From contig JBEVVR010000052.1 in NCBI GenBank assembly GCA_040507035.1, positions 62,001-126,000 of the forward strand: a DNA stretch of 64,000 bases, in the 5' to 3' direction. This DNA is from Thiodiazotropha sp040507035 (lineage in GTDB: Bacteria > Pseudomonadota > Gammaproteobacteria > Chromatiales > Chromatiaceae). The notes under the pieces were generated by a model, which did no database searches, was not told the origin of the DNA, and saw only the letters and a list, made by a program, of their open reading frames with translations. The number at the start of each line of letters is the position of its first letter. The stretch's first letter is position 1. The translations under genes and the position numbers were made by a program. Below, piece by piece: positions 56,585 to 64,000 of the stretch.

Positions 56585-57583
56585 TTAGAAGTTGTGGATC
56601 AGACCAGCGAAGAATGCATCTTCTTCAACATCGGTCTCGTCTTCTTCATAAGAGGTGAAGCCGACGTGAGCAATGGTACGCTTGCTCATGTTGTGCTCGT
56701 AACCAATGCTGAACTGAGTAACTTCGTTGTCACCACCGGCGATGTTAACAGCAGGTGAGAAGGCCAGTGCGCCAGCGCTGATGGTGGGTGAATCACCAAC
56801 CAGGTACTGACCCTTGATCTTGCCAGAACCCACTTTGACGTGACCGCTTACGCCAACCGCATCGGAATCGTCCAGGCTCAGGAGGTCATCGGTGTCCATG
56901 GAGCTGAACAATACGCCAGCCTGCCACATGCCACCGTTCCAGATCAGGGTACCGCGCAGCAGTGAAGGATCGGCATCGGATACCACACCCAGGTCATAGC
57001 TGTTGTAGGCCAGAGACGCGAAGATGGGGCCGTTGCTGTAGAGACCAGCGATAGAGATGTGATCGGCAGGACCGTCGAGCTCGCCGCCGGCGCCGTCACC
57101 CAGCTCACCAGATACCAGAGCACCGACGAAGGTCAGGCCGCCCATGGCAGGAGAGACGTAGGCGATAACGTTATCGACACGATCTTCACCAGGAATCACA
57201 GAAGCCATATCGCCATTAGGCAGATCGCCGAACTCGTCAAACTTGCCCTGGGACATTTTCAGGGGGGTGTCGTGACGACCCAACAGAGCGGTACCGAAGC
57301 CACCGGCCAGACCGATGAACTGGTTACGATCGCCAAGGCCGTCGCCGGAATCTTGGTTTACTTTGAATTCGAAGTGATAAACAGCCTTGAGTCCACCACC
57401 CAGGTCTTCGCTGCCTTTCACACCAACGCGTGAATGGATGCTATCTACACCCCAAACGTCTGAATCGCCATCATCTACGTTTTCGATGATGAAGTGTGCT
57501 TTACCAAACAGGGTGGCATCAGCCATGACTGCGGCAGGAGCCACCAGTGCAGCTGCAATTGCCAGAGAGAGTACTTTTTTCAT
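56585..57583 (-). CDS. Gram-negative general porin
   Basis: A 332-residue outer membrane beta-barrel. The signal peptide is MKKVLSLAIAAALVAPAAVM followed by A and cleavage before DATLFGKAHF; family features SRVGVKGSEDLGGGLKAVYH and the C-terminal LIHNF with terminal phenylalanine (needed for BAM recognition) are present. It makes water-filled pores for small solutes. It has a sigma-70 promoter and its own terminator, so it is monocistronic and probably highly expressed. Confidence 0.95.
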   Translation of the reverse strand: MKKVLSLAIAAALVAPAAVMADATLFGKAHFIIENVDDGDSDVWGVDSIHSRVGVKGSEDLGGGLKAVYHFEFKVNQDSGDGLGDRNQFIGLAGGFGTALLGRHDTPLKMSQGKFDEFGDLPNGDMASVIPGEDRVDNVIAYVSPAMGGLTFVGALVSGELGDGAGGELDGPADHISIAGLYSNGPIFASLAYNSYDLGVVSDADPSLLRGTLIWNGGMWQAGVLFSSMDTDDLLSLDDSDAVGVSGHVKVGSGKIKGQYLVGDSPTISAGALAFSPAVNIAGGDNEVTQFSIGYEHNMSKRTIAHVGFTSYEEDETDVEEDAFFAGLIHNF

Positions 57584-57630
57584 TGAGTTAACTCCGAGAA
57601 TTGATGGGTAGAAAATTGACTACGATGCAG

Positions 57631-57659
57631 ATATTAGTCAACGGCGGGGCAAAATGCAA
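57631..57659 (-). promoter_or_regulatory. Sigma-70 promoter of the porin gene
   Basis: Minus-strand TTGCAT (57654-57659), 17-bp spacer and TAATAT (57631-57636), 48 bp before the porin start. Confidence 0.7.
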
Positions 57660-57973
57660 GCGTTTTTTTGCAAAAAAGACACAGAATAATTGATTGTTGT
57701 AAAATTGATACAGAGCTTTTTTTTGCGAGCCCAATAACCTTAGCATCAATAAGTTATCAATACTATTTAAAAAATTTCTAGGTGATAATCTAAGAATTCC
57801 TGAGGCTCACACTCGGTTATTGTTGCGGTAAATAAGATACCGAGTAACGCAGCAACAGCGAAAATGTAACACACTCTCAAATGATAGAAAATCAGTGAAT
57901 TAAGTTACGCTTGTAACAGCCAACTTAAAAAAACAGCATGAATTGTCTGATTGAATGGGCAACCCTAGATCTA
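57660..57973. other. AT-rich gap between porin promoter and amgK
   Basis: About 310 bp with several A/T runs and no supported gene, RNA or repeat. The ORF at 57938 is antisense to the end of amgK. Confidence 0.5.
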
Positions 57974-58972
57974 TCAACCCGAGCTCAAGCCAGGCAAAAC
58001 CCGCGCCTGGATAAACTCGATCAACGCCTGCAGCTCTCTGAATTCGCTATTGAGACTGGTGATATAACCGAGTGTGCGGGGAATATCATTCAAATAGCCC
58101 GGCTTTCCGTCACGCTGGTTCAATCTCGCGAATATCCCACTCGCCTTGAGATGACGCTGTACCCCCATGAGGTCAAACCAGGTCATAAACCGGTCCTCAT
58201 CCTGCGCTGGTAAAATACCGCTTTGCACAGCCAGCTCAAAATAGCCCATTGCCCAGTCGCGCACCCGTTCGGTGGGCCAACTGATGTAGCAGTCGCGCAG
58301 TAGCGACACAAGATCGTAGGTCACAGGCCCTATCACCGCATCCTGGAAATCGAGTATACCCGGGTTGTGTTGCTTTGTTAGCATCAGGTTGCGTGAGTGG
58401 TAGTCTCGATGGACACAGACTTGGGGTTGCTGCAACGCGCTATCCGCGAGCAGCGCAAACACGCTATCCAACATCTCGTGTTCCGATTCACTGAGAGGCA
58501 GTTTCAACTCCCGGGTCAATAACCAATCGCGAAACAGCGCCATCTCCTGCATTAGCAATACACGATCGTATAGCGGTAGATGTTGAGGCGGTTCACTGGC
58601 TTGCAAGGTCGCCAATGCTGCCAAGGCATCAGCGTAGAGTCTATCGACGTTTTCGTCTGTCAGCTTATCGAGATAGAGATCACTGCCCAGATCCCCAAGT
58701 AACATAAAACCCTGGGAGAGATCTTGTGCATAGATATGCGGCACATTCAAACCGATCGACTCGAATAGTTCAGCCACTCTCACAAAAGGTTCGGAGTCTT
58801 CTCTATCCGGCGGCGCATCCATGGCGATATAACTGAACTCTTTTGCATAGACCCTGAAATAGCGGCGAAAGCTTGCATCGTTGGATGCGGGTTCAAACGA
58901 GAAGTCAGACAACTCGGGTAGTGTCGCCAGCCACCTTTTCAATTGTTCTATTCTTTGCGGCATTGTTTTCAA
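57974..58972 (-). CDS. amgK: N-acetylmuramate/N-acetylglucosamine kinase, AmgK type
   Basis: A 332-residue aminoglycoside-phosphotransferase-fold kinase that phosphorylates the anomeric carbon of MurNAc in the recycling route feeding UDP-MurNAc. The start MKTMPQRIEQLKRWLATLPE, ASNDASFRRYFRV, the catalytic loop VCVHRDYHSRNLML and the magnesium motif GILDFQDAVIGPVTYDL are visible. murU normally follows amgK but is absent here; the gene downstream is a porin. A second MurNAc route (anmK) is present at 34391. Confidence 0.9.
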   Translation of the reverse strand: MKTMPQRIEQLKRWLATLPELSDFSFEPASNDASFRRYFRVYAKEFSYIAMDAPPDREDSEPFVRVAELFESIGLNVPHIYAQDLSQGFMLLGDLGSDLYLDKLTDENVDRLYADALAALATLQASEPPQHLPLYDRVLLMQEMALFRDWLLTRELKLPLSESEHEMLDSVFALLADSALQQPQVCVHRDYHSRNLMLTKQHNPGILDFQDAVIGPVTYDLVSLLRDCYISWPTERVRDWAMGYFELAVQSGILPAQDEDRFMTWFDLMGVQRHLKASGIFARLNQRDGKPGYLNDIPRTLGYITSLNSEFRELQALIEFIQARVLPGLSSG

Positions 58973-59125
58973 ACAGATTGATGTTTTGCAGTATGGTTAG
59001 TCACATGCAAAAAAAAATTGCTATGTAGAGTGCGGCTTGCCGTGCCCGAAGGAAGTACCCTTGGGGTGCACCCAAACCTGATAATGTCACTCGAACTGAT
59101 TGTATCAGATGGGACTTAATTGATA

Positions 59126-62100
59126 TTAGTTATCCGTAGCCGGGAGCACCGAATCCTCAACAGTGCTAAAACGGGAAGTGACTCGTACCCTCATATCGTC
59201 GGCAATGAGATAGAAACAGGGCAGGGCGAGCAGTATCAGCAGGGTCGCGAACAACAGACCGAAACCCAGACTGACCGCCATCGGTGATAAAAACGCGGTC
59301 TGCCCGGTGGCAAAGAAAATCAATGGAGAGATACCAAGAAATGTGGTGGCACTGGTGAGCAGGATTGGGCGGATACGCACCCGCCCCGCCTCGACCAGGG
59401 CATCCTTGCGTTCCCATCCTTTACGCATCAGGCGCTTGGCAAAATCGATCAGGATCAGCGAATCGTTGACCACGATACCGGTGAGGGCAAGAAAACCGAT
59501 GAGTGAAAGAAATTGCAGATGAAAACCGAAGATCACATGCCCCAGGATAACGCCGATGGCGCCGAACGGAATGGCGAACATCACCACCAAGGGATCGAGC
59601 AGTGACTTGAATAACGCGGCAAGGATAAAGAAGATGATCGCCAACGCAATAATCCCGGCCCGCTTCATACCGACTATCGACTCTTCGGCCTTTTTCTTCT
59701 CACCGAGGAAGATAAGGCGCTCTCCCTCCGGGAGCTGACGGAACTCGGTGGTTATCCGATCCAAGACCTGGTTGGGGGTGGTAAGCTTCGGATCGACTTC
59801 CGCGGTGATGGTTGCCAAGCGATGCAAGTTGCGCCGGTTGATGCTGTTGTAGCCTCTCGCCTGCGCAATGTCCGCCACATCACCGAGGTAGAGGGTGCGT
59901 CCATCATCCAGGGTTATCGGCAACCGCTCCAGGGCCGCGGCATCATGTCGCAGTTCATCGTTGTAAATCAGGCGCACCGGTATGCGCTTGTCACGCCAGC
60001 TGACATGGGCCAGCTTGAGGCCGAGAAAGCCGGTGCGTACTGCATTGGAGAGCTCAGTCTGGGTAAGCCCCAGGCGGCGACCGCGTTCATTGAGCCGGTA
60101 GCGATACTCCAGTTTTCCCGGATCCATGTCCTGGCGTGCATCGGAGACACCGGGGAGTCGACTGAGATAGCCGCGAATCGTCTCAGCGGTTTTGCTGATG
60201 CTATCCACTGATTCACCGACAACCCCGATCTCCACATCGGCGCCGGCCGGACCGCCCTGGGTGCGCAGTATGGACATGCGCTGAATACCGGAAATCTGCT
60301 GCAGCGCCTTGCGCACCTCCTCTATCACCTCTTTGGAGCTGCGCTCACGGCTACCCTCCCAGGAGAACTTCAAACTCACAACGGGGGATATCCAGCGTTC
60401 GATAAAGCCACTCGGTTTCTGTTGCTTAAGATCGACAATCAGCTGAATGTAGCGACTGCCGATCTTTACCCGGTGAAAATCGATGAACATCACACCCACA
60501 TTGCTCAGCAGGGTCTCCAGCTCATCCTCACCCAGGGTCTGCATCATTGTCTGTTCCAGCTTGTCCGCCAGGCGCGATGCATCCTCGATGCTGTAGGTGC
60601 TGGGAGCCTCCACATTGACGAAGAACTGCCCCACATCCACATGCTGAAAGAGAAAGAACGGGATGCGCGTCTGCGCAAATACAATCGTGATCGCCAGCAC
60701 CCCAATGCTTAACATGGCGACCGGATAGCGGTAATCGAGACATTTCCTCAGGAGTCGAGTATATCGTCGATTCAGTGCACTCCAATCGATGCGACCCGGT
60801 TTCCGTTTCTTCGCCATGCGCAATATCTCCTTGGCATGGGAGGGCAATACCCCGAAGGCCTCGAACAGTGAGCCGGCCAGGGAGGCACTGACCACGACCG
60901 GGATCACCGCAATGAACGCACCCATGGTGCCGCCGATGGCAAACATTGGCATGAAGGCAGCGATGGTGGTTGTCGTCGATGCCACCACGGGCCAGTAGAC
61001 CTCCTTGGTACCTAGCGCAGCCGCCTTGGCCGGGGTTTGCCCCATCTCCAGGTGACGATAGATATTCTCGTTGACGATAATGGCATCATCGACGATCAGA
61101 CCCAGGGCAATCAGGAAGGCGAACAGAGAGACCATGTTGATGCTGTAACCCAACATGTAGAGGGCGATCACAGCCACCAGGAATGAGACCGGAATACCGA
61201 GTGCGGTGATCAAGGCGACGCGGAAATTGAGCATCAGATAGAGTGACAGCAGGACCAATGCAAGACCGACAATTCCTGACGATTTGACGGTCTCGAGCCG
61301 GGTCTTTACGTACACGGAGAGGTCATTGAAAAGCCCGAGACTGACCCCCGCCGGCAGGCTGCGGCTCTGCTCCTCGACAAACTCGCTTACCCGTTGTGCC
61401 ACCACGATGGTGGATGCCTGGCTGGTCTTGTTTATGGTCAGGTTGACCGACGGCTTGCCGTTGAACCGACCCAGAGTCTGCGCCTCTTCCAGGCGCAACT
61501 GAACTTGTGCCAGGTCCCCTAGCCGCAATTGTCCGCCCTGCTCATCATGGCGCAGCACTATCGCGGACATCTGCTGGGGATCGGGGGGTACCCCCATACC
61601 GCGCAGCCGAATATCCCCGGCCGTCGATTTCAGAGTGCCGCCGGGAAGGTCGCGCAGATTGTTTCGCAAGGCATGGGCCACCTGGTTGAGTGATACCCCC
61701 ATCGCGGCCATCACCCGAGGATCGACCACCACCCAGACCTCCCACTCCCGATCGCCGGCGGTACCGACCGAGGCCACACCCGGCAACTGTATCAGTTGAT
61801 CCTTCAGGCTCTCGGCGATGGCATAGAGCTCACCCCGGGAGATGGTGCCGAAGAGGCTGATTGATATCACCGGAAAGCGGGTCTCGAGGCGTACCAGTTC
61901 AGGCTCTTCGGCCTCCTCCGGCAGATCATCCACCTGGTCGAGGGCGGTACGCACCTTGCGCATGAAGTTGTCCACATCGGAGCCGCTCTTCAATTCGATG
62001 AGGATATTCGAACTGCCCTCGCTGCTGGTGGAGCTGACGACGTCGATATCGGCCAGTCCATCCAGCTCCTGCTCGATGGGCAGGGTCACCTGGCGCTCCA

Positions 62101-62269
62101 TCTCCTCTGGCGATGCGCCCTCGAAGACGGTGGTGATTCTGACCTTATCCTGCTCCACCACGGGAAACATCTCCTGGGGCATGGCATACCAGGAGATCAC
62201 TCCAGCCAACACGATGATCACCAACATCAAGTTGACCAGCAGGGGATTGCGAATGGAGAAATCGATCAA
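59126..62269 (-). CDS. RND efflux transporter, inner-membrane pump
   Basis: A 1047-residue proton-driven RND permease with two repeats of six helices and large periplasmic loops. Landmarks are MIDFSIRNPLLVNLMLVIIV at the N-terminus, IEQELDGLADIDVVSSTSSE, the helix-4 motif LIALGLIVDDAIIVNENIYR and, in the second half, LALTGIVVNDSLILIDFAKR and a C-terminal helix set. It is translationally coupled to the adaptor gene (ATGA overlap). No outer-membrane channel gene is adjacent, so it probably uses a TolC-type protein encoded elsewhere. Substrate unknown. Confidence 0.94.
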   Translation of the reverse strand: MIDFSIRNPLLVNLMLVIIVLAGVISWYAMPQEMFPVVEQDKVRITTVFEGASPEEMERQVTLPIEQELDGLADIDVVSSTSSEGSSNILIELKSGSDVDNFMRKVRTALDQVDDLPEEAEEPELVRLETRFPVISISLFGTISRGELYAIAESLKDQLIQLPGVASVGTAGDREWEVWVVVDPRVMAAMGVSLNQVAHALRNNLRDLPGGTLKSTAGDIRLRGMGVPPDPQQMSAIVLRHDEQGGQLRLGDLAQVQLRLEEAQTLGRFNGKPSVNLTINKTSQASTIVVAQRVSEFVEEQSRSLPAGVSLGLFNDLSVYVKTRLETVKSSGIVGLALVLLSLYLMLNFRVALITALGIPVSFLVAVIALYMLGYSINMVSLFAFLIALGLIVDDAIIVNENIYRHLEMGQTPAKAAALGTKEVYWPVVASTTTTIAAFMPMFAIGGTMGAFIAVIPVVVSASLAGSLFEAFGVLPSHAKEILRMAKKRKPGRIDWSALNRRYTRLLRKCLDYRYPVAMLSIGVLAITIVFAQTRIPFFLFQHVDVGQFFVNVEAPSTYSIEDASRLADKLEQTMMQTLGEDELETLLSNVGVMFIDFHRVKIGSRYIQLIVDLKQQKPSGFIERWISPVVSLKFSWEGSRERSSKEVIEEVRKALQQISGIQRMSILRTQGGPAGADVEIGVVGESVDSISKTAETIRGYLSRLPGVSDARQDMDPGKLEYRYRLNERGRRLGLTQTELSNAVRTGFLGLKLAHVSWRDKRIPVRLIYNDELRHDAAALERLPITLDDGRTLYLGDVADIAQARGYNSINRRNLHRLATITAEVDPKLTTPNQVLDRITTEFRQLPEGERLIFLGEKKKAEESIVGMKRAGIIALAIIFFILAALFKSLLDPLVVMFAIPFGAIGVILGHVIFGFHLQFLSLIGFLALTGIVVNDSLILIDFAKRLMRKGWERKDALVEAGRVRIRPILLTSATTFLGISPLIFFATGQTAFLSPMAVSLGFGLLFATLLILLALPCFYLIADDMRVRVTSRFSTVEDSVLPATDN

Positions 62270-63459
62270 GGCAGTTTCCCGCTGGATTCGACCTCAACCT
62301 CGGTATCCTGGCTCAACACCTCCACGTCCCTGGCCACCAGCATATCCCCCTCCTCCACACCCTGGCGCAGCAGCAGCCAGTCGCCATGGCGTATACCGGG
62401 AACCACCTCACGGCGCTGCAGGCGATTCTCCCGCACCAGAAAGACATAGTTTTTACCCTCCTCGCGCAACACCGCGGATGCAGGTACCACCAGAACATTC
62501 CGGCGTGGACGCAGCGGCAGATCCACCCGGCCCAGCTGCCCCGGCAACATGCCCTCACCCGGTATGCGAATACGCAGGGGATGGGTATGGGTCTGCGGAT
62601 CGGGATCGATCTGCAACGCCACCAGCTCCCCATTCACCCGCTGCCCCTCCACATCGACACTTAGCTGTTGCCCAAGGATCAAGGCGGCGGCCACATCGCC
62701 GCTCACCGCGACGTCGAGTTCCAGGGCCGCATCGTCGATCAGCTCCAGCACCGGGTTGCTGCCCTGTACATAGTCGCCAACCTCCACCATGACCCGGTTT
62801 ACCCGACCCTTGAAAGGCGCTGTCAGGCGGGTGCGCTGAAGATTGCGTCGGGCGCGGTTGAGGGCGGCCTCCTGGCGGGTAAGGCGCGCCTTCCCGCTCT
62901 GCTGACTGAATACCAGACGGGCCTCCTCACTTTTCAGATTAAGCAGCTGTTGACGGGCGCTCTCGCGGGTGGAGACCGAGGCCAAAGATCCCTTGCCCAG
63001 CTTTTCCAGGCGTTGATACTCCCTTTCCGCCAGTTGCCGATTCTCTTGTGCCAGTTTGAGCAAGGCTCCGTCCCGCTCCAGGGTGGCTCTGGTCTCGGCG
63101 AGCTGGGACTCGTTCTCACTCACTGCATCCAGGTAGTCCTCGTTCTCCAGCCTTAACAACAGGTCTCCCTTGCTGACCGATTCGCCGGGTTCCACCTCCC
63201 GGCCACTCAGCTCTCCCGCTACCTCGAAGCGCATGGAGGCCACCTGCCGTGGGCGCAACACGCCGGTAAACTTGACGCTCGGCAGCAGATCGCGACGCAC
63301 CACTTGGGTCACCTCAACCCGGGTGACACCCGGCTGTCTCATCTCAACATCGGCCTGAGGACGGGTTAGAAAGAGCGAGGCGACAACGACTATGGTGGTC
63401 AACAGAATGGCCAGAGTAAGAAAGATTCGTCGTTTTGTTGAGGTCACCTGAGCTACCAA
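62266..63459 (-). CDS. RND efflux periplasmic adaptor (HlyD/AcrA type)
   Basis: A 397-residue membrane fusion protein joining the pump to an outer-membrane channel. It has an N-terminal membrane anchor (RRIFLTLAILLTTIVVVASL), a lipoyl/hairpin region with a long coiled coil (ESQLAETRATLERDGALLKL to about 200), and beta-barrel segments (TAPFKGRVNRVMVEVGDYV, VPASAVLREEGKNYVFLV). There is no ATG near the start: TTG at 63459 or GTG at 63447 must serve. It is divergent from lptD. Confidence 0.9.
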   Translation of the reverse strand: MVAQVTSTKRRIFLTLAILLTTIVVVASLFLTRPQADVEMRQPGVTRVEVTQVVRRDLLPSVKFTGVLRPRQVASMRFEVAGELSGREVEPGESVSKGDLLLRLENEDYLDAVSENESQLAETRATLERDGALLKLAQENRQLAEREYQRLEKLGKGSLASVSTRESARQQLLNLKSEEARLVFSQQSGKARLTRQEAALNRARRNLQRTRLTAPFKGRVNRVMVEVGDYVQGSNPVLELIDDAALELDVAVSGDVAAALILGQQLSVDVEGQRVNGELVALQIDPDPQTHTHPLRIRIPGEGMLPGQLGRVDLPLRPRRNVLVVPASAVLREEGKNYVFLVRENRLQRREVVPGIRHGDWLLLRQGVEEGDMLVARDVEVLSQDTEVEVESSGKLP

Positions 63460-63610
63460 TGGTCAGAGATGATTTGAAGTAAGGCAGATTCTATGCGATT
63501 TTGTGCGATGCCGCGTGATGATTTATCAATGTCCTCAATTAGTGAGCTTTTAAACCACTATTGGTTCCCGGAGTCTCATCACTCAATAGGAATAGCAATC
63601 AGTCAACTCG

Positions 63611-64000
63611 ATGTCGTCTCCTTCACTCCCGCTCACCCTCTCTCTCTGTCTGCTGATATCCTGGAATGCGCAGGCGGATGATCGACTTCGTATCGATCAG
63701 GGAATCAACTGGGACTACTGTGAAACACCACAGGGCGAGACCGATCTCTCCCTGCCGACACCGGTTGCAGGCTCAGAGATACGGATTGAGGCCGATGAGA
63801 TGGCATATGACCAGGATAGGGGAGTCAGCCGGCTCTCGGGATCGGTTCAATTGTGGCGACTCGGCAGCTATGCGGAGGCCGACACCATCAGCTTCTCTCA
63901 CCAGCAGCGCATTGCCGAGCTGTTTGGCAATCTGTTCGTTGAACAGCGCGGGTTGCGAGCCACCGCCCAAGAGGGGTATCTGGAGTTGGATGACGACCGG
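63611..64000 (+). CDS. lptD: LPS-assembly protein LptD, partial (3' end outside window)
   Basis: The first 130 codons of the outer-membrane protein that inserts lipopolysaccharide. A signal peptide (MSSPSLPLTLSLCLLISWNA, then QA) is followed by the N-terminal beta-taco/OstA domain with EIRIEADEMAYDQDRGVSRL, LSGSVQLWRLGSYAEADTI and LFGNLFVEQRGLRATAQEGY. The barrel lies beyond the window. It is usually followed by surA. It is divergent from the efflux adaptor. Confidence 0.88.
   Translation, partial: MSSPSLPLTLSLCLLISWNAQADDRLRIDQGINWDYCETPQGETDLSLPTPVAGSEIRIEADEMAYDQDRGVSRLSGSVQLWRLGSYAEADTISFSHQQRIAELFGNLFVEQRGLRATAQEGYLELDDDR

Noticed and set aside
58973..59125. GC-rich hairpins and a T-run between the RND gene and amgK as a terminator
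   Set aside because: The stems are short with poor loops and lie too far from the T-run to call a terminator.

Overview
The window is chromosomal DNA of a gammaproteobacterium. The gene order rplU-rpmA-obg-proB, the 16S-tRNA-Ile-tRNA-Ala-23S-5S operon with a perfect boxA, tyrS next to rrn, argC-bactofilin-erpA and lptD/amgK all point there. Several bufferin genes, a B-type succinate dehydrogenase/fumarate reductase, a heme-c diguanylate cyclase and many c-di-GMP enzymes suggest an environmental, possibly sulfur-oxidising Chromatiales-type bacterium. That placement is inference; a 16S search over 29421-30962 would settle it.

Layout. 1-2651: proB (cut by the window edge), obg, rpmA and rplU on the minus strand with a clear rplU promoter. 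3089-5439: a small unknown gene and a GH13 phosphorylase-like enzyme. 5462-9689: a CHASE2-GGDEF-EAL protein paired with a FecR/LysM envelope protein. 9971-16386: two separate bufferin (MNIO-modified RiPP metallophore) clusters of different precursor types flanking an acetolactate synthase gene. 16681-20410: a PhnD-like lipoprotein and a HAMP-PAS-PAS-GGDEF-EAL protein. 20433-25607: tRNA-Thr, then an overlapping set (membrane protein, M61 peptidase, birA, coaX, SPOR protein). 25686-31361: a complete rRNA operon with two promoters, boxA sites and a terminator. 31534-37241: tyrS, an M23 peptidase, anmK and a heme-c diguanylate cyclase. 37551-40835: a three-gene SDH/fumarate reductase operon. 41037-46117: OmpA lipoprotein, erpA, bactofilin, DUF6776, argC, DUF4126 and yefM-yoeB. 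46202-56096: the complete methylcitrate pathway for propionate (prpE, GntR regulator, prpB, prpC, acnD, prpF). 56585-63459: porin, amgK and an RND pump with its adaptor. 63611-64000: the start of lptD.

How the genes work together. Propionate is activated by PrpE, condensed with oxaloacetate by PrpC, isomerised by AcnD/PrpF and cleaved by PrpB to pyruvate and succinate. Succinate can be oxidised by the SDH encoded nearby. A GntR protein is encoded between prpE and prpB, and pairs of TGTCGACA palindromes with the same 62-bp spacing lie before gntR and before prpE, so one regulator probably controls both units.

The most unusual parts are the two bufferin systems and the palindrome-rich prp operon. 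In the latter, long-inverted-repeat elements fill the gaps on both sides of prpC, and a DUF559 (Vsr-like) nuclease gene lies among more copies of the same palindrome, one of which encodes its C-terminus.
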